Positions 7,801-13,576 of a DNA stretch of 17,631 nt are shown here, piece after piece; positions within the stretch are counted from its first letter, which is position 1; each line of letters begins with the position of its first letter. Origin of the DNA: CAZRDB01 sp964598695 (GTDB taxonomy: Bacteria > Armatimonadota > Zipacnadia > UBA1398); the NCBI GenBank assembly GCA_964598695.1, contig CAZRDB010000104.1:1-17631 (forward strand), given 5' to 3'. Under the pieces are notes generated by a model. It ran no database searches, had not been told where the DNA came from, and was given only the letters and a program-made list of their open reading frames with translations. A program made the translations under genes and the position numbers.

Positions 7801-8125
7801 GGGCTTCGCACCCGCCCACGAGGGGACGCTCTCGAGCAGCGACGCGCAGGGGGCCTCGTTCACCGTTCGCTTCTCGGGGCGCGCGGTCACGTGGCACTCC
7901 CGCCTCGGCGCCCAGGGCGGCCTCGCGCGGGTGAGTCTCGATGGCGGCGAGCCGGTGACGGTGAGCTGCTACGCGGCCGACGAGATCCCCGGCTGGCCGC
8001 TGTTCGAGCACGCGTGGGACGAGCCCGGCGAGCACACGCTGACGGTCGAGGTCCTGGGCGAGCAGGACCCGCGCTCCGAGGGCGGCGCCCGGGTGTGGCT
8101 CGACGCGATCGCCGTGGAACCGTAG
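4871..8125 (+). CDS. Secreted GH36/clan GH-D-like glycoside hydrolase with inserted beta-sandwich, FN3 and C-terminal binding-like domain
   Basis: A 1084-residue protein whose core resembles GH36 alpha-galactosidases, which remove alpha-galactosyl residues with two catalytic Asp. Domains in order: signal peptide (about 1-18, no basic residue); N-terminal supersandwich-like region interrupted by an inserted beta-sandwich (about 250-372, with WDTTEWDP and VFTAPRDGTVTITG); (beta/alpha)8 barrel (about 490-800) with HRDWGWWD (Asp533, Asp538), HPEW, QWRND (617-622) and NGGGMAINW; FN3 (about 865-945, ending VRAVDGAGNVSEP); and a galactose-binding-like domain (about 955-1084). Asp622 and Asp683 (FTD) are 61 residues apart, about as expected for nucleophile and acid/base, but the usual WDxN motif reads WRND. 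GGAGGAG upstream of ATG 4871 fixes the start; ATG 4874 is also possible. Activity on galactosides is an inference. Confidence 0.75.
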   Translation: MMWGLLIASLPVACLAGGPGAEEVRSEDAVVRWRGDAIELENDAMRLRLSLANGTLVRTAWRNQRSGIDLLGTGPVEDFAVEADGRALSSAEPGWEVGAPACEVLAHGEIRLRLTLARGGLRVTRTYLLCPGISLLRGWLEIGNGGTAPVRLADPPIATLPHGWAADRLTWISGAEQSGDSWRMRTEPLTGAREFDSYDAPSPVGGGLPGDGVDARIVLNDAPLWPAEGWAHSAHSGDAQTHEVTARVRAGDRVLFLVGRHGHMGWDTTEWDPAVAYEDGEAYRASEGFSSTQGAGGWSYGYLADSGAFRDLTYSDAPGRYGERWRLEANVVEPFVSATEMHPDPGGAAVRVFTAPRDGTVTITGSLRNTGNGGPAGRGFRMGSMAYGPWFCLGNAETGESAYLGFDCMGHWRAGIAADGEGPARAEVRLAGYARDLAPGESVRTPSFFVGLFTRDLDEMGQEILEWQYRCLWDDTREPWFPGVRMLGYWYKGTKWGAHGWVGGDGDFESTYRKVFRTADFMRQVGGDTYHRDWGWWDRAGDWNGPDFRSSGEYLRQYGMGQLIYAFLYTVDRESSVARAHPEWLCDDGTTLDQSLPEVVDYEVGVLDSFRKRFGPFQWRNDSTPIGQRGGDSVLLGQQQGFMEVLRRFLDRHPDCAFQGVNGGGMAINWEYLGYASGFQFTDGQAQMLANYYASYLFPPDKINNMPDIWDPAKYDPATWRGLLCSNFDLTGDTFDPGRLEGLRELIAIYHYLGARGVVGRWARIYHPMIDGDDETMYLQRMSWDRRRGVVITKHRIEGTVTVRPKGLLADLTYEVGFQDAPETFSRTGAELMAQGVTLTNPAPGELIYLNLPDHPGNRVDNTPPAPPSEVRCTAARHMGVPGVELRWEPASDDRWLSHYTVWRDGRMLEIIAKGCFCFDHSAGADPAARYEVRAVDGAGNVSEPCAAPPKPGLRRLIWDDSDAGHIALTGAWQRETGFAPAHEGTLSSSDAQGASFTVRFSGRAVTWHSRLGAQGGLARVSLDGGEPVTVSCYAADEIPGWPLFEHAWDEPGEHTLTVEVLGEQDPRSEGGARVWLDAIAVEP

Positions 8126-8135
8126 GGAGGATCAC

Positions 8136-8495
8136 ATGCCGGCCGACGAGGTGACCAGCTACTTCGAGGCACAACCGGAGGAGCGCCGCGCGATGTTGCT
8201 CGCGCTGCAGGAGATCATCCTCCGGCTGTACCCCGAGGCCGAGGTGCTGCTGTGGTACAGGATGCCCACCTACCGCGTGCGGCGCGGTTGGTCAGGCTGG
8301 GTCTCGATCGCGAACAAGCGCGACTACGTCTCGCTCTACACCAACGGCCAAGGGCACCTCGACGCCTACCGCGCCGCGCACCCCAAGGGGCGCACCGGCA
8401 AGGGCTGCATCAACCTGAAGCCCGGCGAGCCCCTGCCGGTGGAGGCACTCGAGGTTGTCATCCGCCACGCGATGGACGAGCCGCCGGAGGAGTGA
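8136..8495 (+). CDS. DUF1801 domain-containing protein
   Basis: A 119-residue protein filling one DUF1801 domain, the small fold found in YdhG/YyaI-like bacterial proteins, some of which have been discussed as frataxin-like. Recognisable family features are the N-terminal helices (TSYFEAQPEERRAMLLALQE), the WYRMPTYRV strand, KRDYVSLYTN, and the GKGCINLKPGEPLP segment before the last helix. It is predicted soluble and cytoplasmic, and no enzymatic function is established. GGGAGG at 8125-8130 drives the ATG at 8136, only 10 bp after the stop of the GH36-like gene, so the two are likely cotranscribed and translated together. A functional link between them is not obvious. Its stop lies 15 bp from the end of the convergent hydrolase operon, leaving no room for a terminator. 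Confidence 0.88.
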   Translation: MPADEVTSYFEAQPEERRAMLLALQEIILRLYPEAEVLLWYRMPTYRVRRGWSGWVSIANKRDYVSLYTNGQGHLDAYRAAHPKGRTGKGCINLKPGEPLPVEALEVVIRHAMDEPPEE

Positions 8496-8510
8496 GGCGC
8501 ACGCTCCGGC

Positions 8511-11387
8511 CTACCGCAGCCGCACCACCAGCGGCCAGTCGCCGACCAGGAGGCCACGGAGCACAGTCGACCCACCGTCGCGCGTGAGTCTCGCGTCCTG
8601 GCTGCTGCCGTAGAGCAGGTCGAGCAACTCCGCTTCGTGGACCTCGACGCCGGCGACCCGGAGGGAGACCGCCCCGGGCGCGCACGCGTCGCGCGCGGGT
8701 GTGGTACACCACAACCCGACCAGCGTCTCGCCGCGCCCGTTGCGATAGGGCTTGACGAGGAGGTCGGGCGGAGCGGGACCGACGACCTCGACCGCGACGT
8801 CCTCGGCCGCCGTGACGTCGTCGAGCACCGTCGCCGTGTACTGCGCGGCGTACCAGGCGGGCCGGGGGGAACCATCGACGGAACGGAGAACCGCCCACTC
8901 CTGGATCCCGTTCGCGTTGTACATCGACCACCAGACGGCACCGCAGCCGAGCCAGGCGTTGAGCGCGTAGAAGCGCGCGAGGTGCTTGGCCTGGGCGAGT
9001 TCGCTCAGGTCGCCCATGTCCGTCCGCGCGGGCTCGCCGGGCGCGAACCAGTTCATCTCGTCGGCCCAGACCTGCATCCGTGGGTTGTACCGGTGCAGCA
9101 GCTCGCGCATCGCGGCGATCTCCTCCTCGTAGGTGCGGATCGAGGCGGGCCGAGGCGTCCACTCCATGGTCTCGCCCGCGAGCGTGAGGAAGTTGTCCGG
9201 CACGCCCTCGGGCGTCGGGTGGCCGTAGGGGTGGAAGGCGAAGACATCGATCCACGGCCCCGCGCCCTCCTCGAGCGCGATCCGCGGGTAGTCGAGCGTT
9301 GAGCCCGCCGTCCCGCCGAAGACCACCACGGCCTCGGGATTCGCCTGCTTGATCGCCTGTGCCGCAGCCTTGAGAACGCGCCCGTATGCGCGCACCTGCG
9401 AGGCGGCGGGCACCCTCGACCAGTCGTCGTAGAACCAGCCGTTCTCCTCGTTCCAGATCTCGTAGTACCGGACGGTCCCGCGGAAGTGCCGGGCCATGAA
9501 GGCGCAGTAGCGGGCGAAGCCCTCCACGGCCTCATCGGTGGTCGGCGCGCACTGGAGGAACGGGTGGCCTCGGTGCCAGGTCGGGCCGAAGTCCGGCATG
9601 GCGGGCACCTGCTGATAGAGGTTGTTGCCGTAGGCAAGTGTGAGGAGGGTCTCGACGCCGGCGCGATGGCTCTCCGCGATGGCGCGGTCGACCTCGGCCG
9701 GGATCCGGTACACGCCCTTCTCCTGCTCCACCGCGGGCCAGTCGGTGCGGTCGCCCCACTGGCCGATGCGGTTGAGCTTGGGGCCGCACGAGAGCAGCAG
9801 CGGCCAGGTGGCGGTCACCTGCTCCGGGCTGTTGTACCACGCGTTGTGTACGGTCGAGGAGGTCGCCGAGACGGGCCGCACGTACGCCCCTCGGCCGTCG
9901 ACGGCCCCCAGCTCCGCGATCCGGAGCTGGAACGGCTCGAACGGGGCGCAGAAGAAGCTGGTGGCGCCCTGGGTGAGGCGTGTCGCCGTGAGCCGGACGT
10001 AGCGCGCGCGCCGTGGGGCGATCTCGAAGCACTGCCAGCTCCGGCCGTCCTCGACGAGGTCGCCCTCGGGCTGGGCCTCCAGCGTGTAGCCGACGCGCTC
10101 CACGGCAGGGCTCCATGCCGCGCCGTCCACGCTCGTCTCGATGACGAACGAGACCGGCGCCCCGCTGTTGCGCCAGGCCGGGAGGAACCGGACGGCGTCG
10201 AGGGTCGCGACGCGGCCGAGATCGACGGAGAGCCACTGGGGCTCGAGCGGCGTGGCGATCCTCCACCAGCGCGAGGCCCAACACGTCGCCGGGTCGCCGT
10301 CGACCGCGTGTGCGGCACGGAACGGATCCTCGTCGTTCACGCTCCGCGGGAGGTGGGTCGTGATGCCCATCAGGTTCGACTCGAGCCGTCGGGGCGGCAG
10401 CGGCTCGATGCGCCGCACCGGGCCGGGGTTCGCCTCCTGGAGCGACCGGCGCGGCGGGAAGAGCCGCCAGTCGCCCGAGGCGGTCTCGAACTCGCGCTGC
10501 GGATCGCGCCGCCGCACGACCGTCAGCCACCGCGTCTTCTGGGCGCGCTCAGCCGCGCTGGTGACCTCCAGGCGCACCCGCTGCGTTCCCGTCTCCGGGA
10601 ACCGCACCGTCCATACGTGCTTGCGGGAGCCCGCGGCCGGCAGCGCATACGGACCCGCGTCCAGGGCCTCGTTGGCGCTGGCGCCGGGAGGAAGCTCGAG
10701 ACGGACGCGCACGTCCGTCGCGTCGGTCGCGCTGTCGTTTGACACCCAGGCGACGATCTCTGCCGTGGATCCGGCGAGGACGATCCCGGAGCGCACCACG
10801 AGCCACGGCACGCTGAGACCGCCCACGGGACCGGAGCCGAGGGAGACATCCTGGATCAGCCACTCGGCGCCGCGGTAGCCTGTGGTCTCGTCGCCGTCGG
10901 CGTCGATCAGCCCCATCAGGTCCCACGCCGATTCCAGCTCGGGCGGGGCATCGAGGGAAACCTCGGCCCGCAGGAGGCCACGATCGCAGGTGAGACGCAC
11001 GCCCAGAAGCGCCGCTTGGCCGAAGGTCGGCGCGGCGAGCGGCGGCTCGCTCGGCGAGACGGCGAAGCTCTCGGCCGCCGTGGCCCAGACCGTGGCGCCC
11101 CCCGCGGTGACGCCGCTCGAGACGCCGAAGCGGGCCCGCGCGGGGTCGAGGCCGGGAAGCCGGGAGACGGCGATCTCGAACGTGACCGTGCAGGTCCCGT
11201 CCGCCGCTTCCTCGGTCGCCGTGAAGCCGGTCGCGAGCGGCGCGCCGCCCCAGTCCCAGCCCGCCCCCCGATAGCGGTACAGCCCGAAGCCCTCGACCGG
11301 ATCGGTCTCGGCCCGGGCGGAGGCGCCGAGGCAGCTCACGGCGAGAAGCAGACCTAAGAGCATGCGGGATCCAAGCAGTCTGATCAC
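8511..11387 (-). CDS. Secreted clan GH-A glycoside hydrolase with F5/8-type C (CBM32-like) domain
   Basis: A 958-residue exported enzyme. A signal peptide (about 1-26, basic IRLLGSR then a Leu-rich core ending ASARA) is followed by beta-sandwich material (about 27-200, including LIDADGDETTGY) and an Ig/CARDB-like domain (about 205-290). An F5/8-type C domain, typical of CBM32 galactose-binding modules, spans about 335-495 (AVDGDPATCWASRW, WLSVDLG, RYVRLTAT). The barrel lies at about 520-850, with Glu647 in YEIWNEEN as acid/base and Glu777 in VWADEMNWF as nucleophile, the clan GH-A pattern; GH39 is the nearest feel, with GH5 or GH51-like alternatives. Start choice is uncertain: GTG 11387 has GGGGG six bases upstream, TTG 11393 is in frame, and ATG 11363 would lose the basic end of the signal peptide. 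Third gene of the minus-strand operon, 19 bp after GH42. Substrate unknown. Confidence 0.82.
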   Translation of the reverse strand: MIRLLGSRMLLGLLLAVSCLGASARAETDPVEGFGLYRYRGAGWDWGGAPLATGFTATEEAADGTCTVTFEIAVSRLPGLDPARARFGVSSGVTAGGATVWATAAESFAVSPSEPPLAAPTFGQAALLGVRLTCDRGLLRAEVSLDAPPELESAWDLMGLIDADGDETTGYRGAEWLIQDVSLGSGPVGGLSVPWLVVRSGIVLAGSTAEIVAWVSNDSATDATDVRVRLELPPGASANEALDAGPYALPAAGSRKHVWTVRFPETGTQRVRLEVTSAAERAQKTRWLTVVRRRDPQREFETASGDWRLFPPRRSLQEANPGPVRRIEPLPPRRLESNLMGITTHLPRSVNDEDPFRAAHAVDGDPATCWASRWWRIATPLEPQWLSVDLGRVATLDAVRFLPAWRNSGAPVSFVIETSVDGAAWSPAVERVGYTLEAQPEGDLVEDGRSWQCFEIAPRRARYVRLTATRLTQGATSFFCAPFEPFQLRIAELGAVDGRGAYVRPVSATSSTVHNAWYNSPEQVTATWPLLLSCGPKLNRIGQWGDRTDWPAVEQEKGVYRIPAEVDRAIAESHRAGVETLLTLAYGNNLYQQVPAMPDFGPTWHRGHPFLQCAPTTDEAVEGFARYCAFMARHFRGTVRYYEIWNEENGWFYDDWSRVPAASQVRAYGRVLKAAAQAIKQANPEAVVVFGGTAGSTLDYPRIALEEGAGPWIDVFAFHPYGHPTPEGVPDNFLTLAGETMEWTPRPASIRTYEEEIAAMRELLHRYNPRMQVWADEMNWFAPGEPARTDMGDLSELAQAKHLARFYALNAWLGCGAVWWSMYNANGIQEWAVLRSVDGSPRPAWYAAQYTATVLDDVTAAEDVAVEVVGPAPPDLLVKPYRNGRGETLVGLWCTTPARDACAPGAVSLRVAGVEVHEAELLDLLYGSSQDARLTRDGGSTVLRGLLVGDWPLVVRLR

Positions 11388-11406
11388 ACACAACCCCCAT
11401 CCAGTC

Positions 11407-13566
11407 TCAGGAAGCGACTTCCACGATCTCGATGCAGTCCGCCGGCAGCGAGCAGCTCAGGCGCCGGCCGTCGACGTGCGCCGTGCCGCGCCCGAGCACG
11501 GCGCGGGCCGTGCCGTAGGGCGCGCCGAGGGTGAACGCGCGCGTGGCAGGCGCGGACCCCGGGTTGTCCACGAGTACCCAGGCTCGGCCGTCGGCGGCGC
11601 GCAGCATCGGGGCGTACAGCTCGTCGTCGGGCCGGACCGGCTGCTCGATGCTGCCGAGCATCGCGTCGACCAGCATCCGAAGCTGGCCGTCTCGGGTCTC
11701 GCGGTAGGCCTGGAACAGCCAGCAGCCGGCGAGCCACGCGACGCCCCGGCCGTACGCGTTGCGCGTGAGCGCGGCGCTGCCGTCGCCGAAGGCGGCGAAC
11801 GCCTCGGCCGAGGTGACCTCGAGCCGCTGCTCGGCGAAGCGGCCGTCGAACTCCGTGTAGGCCGGGAGGCCGCCGAGGTGCTCTTCGAGACGGAAGCGGG
11901 GCCGATCGCTCGGCTCGAGGCCGCCGACGCCATAGGAGCGGCCGATGTCGACCTTGGAGCTGGGCACGACGCGCTTCTCGCGGCAGCCGAAGACCTCAGC
12001 AAGGCCCATGCCGGGGTTGGTCGCCGCCGAGAGGCCGGTCGCCGGGTCGAGCGCGCACGGGAAGCCCTCGGCGATCAGTCGGCCGCCACCGCGAACGTAG
12101 GCGGCCAGCGCCTCGGCCGTGCCGCGGGGCAGCGCGAACGGGACGGGCGCCACGACCGCGCCGTACCGGCTGCCGGCGGCACGCAGGGCCGGCTCATCGA
12201 CGAAGTCGACCCGGTGGCCGAGATCGCGCAGGAGGTCGTAGGCGCCCAGCATGCCCGCCCAGTAGTGGTCGAGGGCGCCGTCGTGCGTGGTGAAGAAGAC
12301 CTCGTTCTCGGGGCTCACGAGCACCGCGACGTCCGCGGCGGCCGGCTCGCCCTCGGCGAGGAACACGGAGTGCTCGGCGAGCGCGGCCGCGAGATCGCGC
12401 AGCTCCCGGAGCCAGGGCTCGGGTGTGCCGTCGGGCCGGGTCATCCCCCAGGCCGGGCTCTCGGCGCCGAGCAGCTCGGCGCGGTACTGCCAGAACAGGA
12501 ACCCCCGAACGCCCTCGAACAGCGGGTAGAGGATCTGCCGCCGGAGGCTCTCGCGGCTCAACGGGCTCGGCCGCGCGAGCGTGCTACCCGGCAGCGCGTG
12601 GATCTCGCTCGCGATCATCGGACGGCCTCCGCCGGCCGAGCGCGCGTAGTCGACCATCACCGGGAGCGTGCAGCTACTCGTGCAGCCGAAGACATCGCAC
12701 TCGCGCGCGAGGTCGAAGTCGTCGGAGCCGCAGCACGAGACGTTGAAGATGGGCGGCGGGACCGTGTGGCACATCACAGGCGTCGTGGGGTCGAGCGAGC
12801 GAGTCAGCTCGGCCCGCCAGCGCATCTCGCCGGTGATCGTGTCGCGGTGGAAGATCCGCCAGTCTGTCCAGTCGGCGCTCACGGTACGCTCACGGGGCAG
12901 CTCGACCTGCTCCCACGCGGCGTAGTTGCGGGCCCACGCACGGTTCAGCGCGTCGAGGCCCTCGTACCGGCCCTCGAGCCACTCGAGGAAGCGGGCACGG
13001 GTCGAGCCACACCAGCAGACCTGGTCGGCGGCCGGACCGCCCCGCACGAGGCCGCAGGTCCACTCGGGCTCGTTCCACAGGTCCCACAACCACAGTGCGG
13101 GGTGGCCGGCATAGCGCTCGGCGGTCGCGGCGAGGAACCGCCTCCGCTCCTCGAGCGCCCCGGCGTGATGGAGGCACGGCCCCGGTGCGCCGCCGATCTG
13201 CCGGTGGGCGAGGCCCGTCGGGTGGACGACCCGGCCGTCGCACCGGACCATCAGGCAGTCCGGGTACGCGGTCGTGAGCCACGCGGGCATCACGTCGAAG
13301 ATCACGTTCAGCACCACGCGCAGCTCGAGGCGGGCCGCGCAGTCCATCAGGCGGTCGATGTCGGCGAAGTCAAAAGCGCCCGGCGCGGGGTGGTTCCATC
13401 GCCACTGGACCCAGAACTTGGCCGTGTCCATGCCGTGGGACTTCATCGCGGCGAGGTCGCGCTCCCAGTCCTCCGGCGGCGGGGTAGGCGCCCGGTAGTA
13501 CTGCGCCCCGATTGCGAGACCGCGGGAGAGATCGAGCGGACGAGCGTTCGGCAGGTCGGTCGGCAT
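11407..13566 (-). CDS. GH42 beta-galactosidase-like enzyme
   Basis: A 719-residue glycoside hydrolase family 42 protein of about normal family length. GH42 enzymes cleave terminal beta-galactosides from oligosaccharides, often as trimers. The N-terminal barrel starts at GAQYYRAPTPPPEDWERDLAAMKSHG and contains Glu166 in LWNEPEW (acid/base) and Glu321 in MIASEIH (nucleophile). The central trimerisation domain (about 395-600) begins near VAVLVSPENEVFF, and a small C-terminal beta domain follows. The region normally carrying a Cys-x-Cys-x-x-Cys zinc cluster reads CWCGST (184-189), so one Cys is missing. There is no signal peptide, so a cytoplasmic role on imported sugars is likely. The ATG at 13566 has AAGGAGAG upstream, and this site includes the TAA stop of the preceding gene (10-bp gap), implying translational coupling. 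Confidence 0.9.
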   Translation of the reverse strand: MPTDLPNARPLDLSRGLAIGAQYYRAPTPPPEDWERDLAAMKSHGMDTAKFWVQWRWNHPAPGAFDFADIDRLMDCAARLELRVVLNVIFDVMPAWLTTAYPDCLMVRCDGRVVHPTGLAHRQIGGAPGPCLHHAGALEERRRFLAATAERYAGHPALWLWDLWNEPEWTCGLVRGGPAADQVCWCGSTRARFLEWLEGRYEGLDALNRAWARNYAAWEQVELPRERTVSADWTDWRIFHRDTITGEMRWRAELTRSLDPTTPVMCHTVPPPIFNVSCCGSDDFDLARECDVFGCTSSCTLPVMVDYARSAGGGRPMIASEIHALPGSTLARPSPLSRESLRRQILYPLFEGVRGFLFWQYRAELLGAESPAWGMTRPDGTPEPWLRELRDLAAALAEHSVFLAEGEPAAADVAVLVSPENEVFFTTHDGALDHYWAGMLGAYDLLRDLGHRVDFVDEPALRAAGSRYGAVVAPVPFALPRGTAEALAAYVRGGGRLIAEGFPCALDPATGLSAATNPGMGLAEVFGCREKRVVPSSKVDIGRSYGVGGLEPSDRPRFRLEEHLGGLPAYTEFDGRFAEQRLEVTSAEAFAAFGDGSAALTRNAYGRGVAWLAGCWLFQAYRETRDGQLRMLVDAMLGSIEQPVRPDDELYAPMLRAADGRAWVLVDNPGSAPATRAFTLGAPYGTARAVLGRGTAHVDGRRLSCSLPADCIEIVEVAS

Positions 13567-13576
13567 GGCGCTCTCC

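Noticed and set aside
4655..8035. Very long minus-strand open frame (over 1100 codons) opposite the GH36-like gene
   Set aside because: Its product is dominated by Arg, Ala, Val, Asp and Glu with no domain pattern, while the plus strand shows signal peptide, catalytic motifs, FN3 and ribosome site. GC-biased third positions remove stops from the antisense frame.
8496..8510. Possible bidirectional terminator between convergent genes
   Set aside because: Only 15 bp with no hairpin or T tract.
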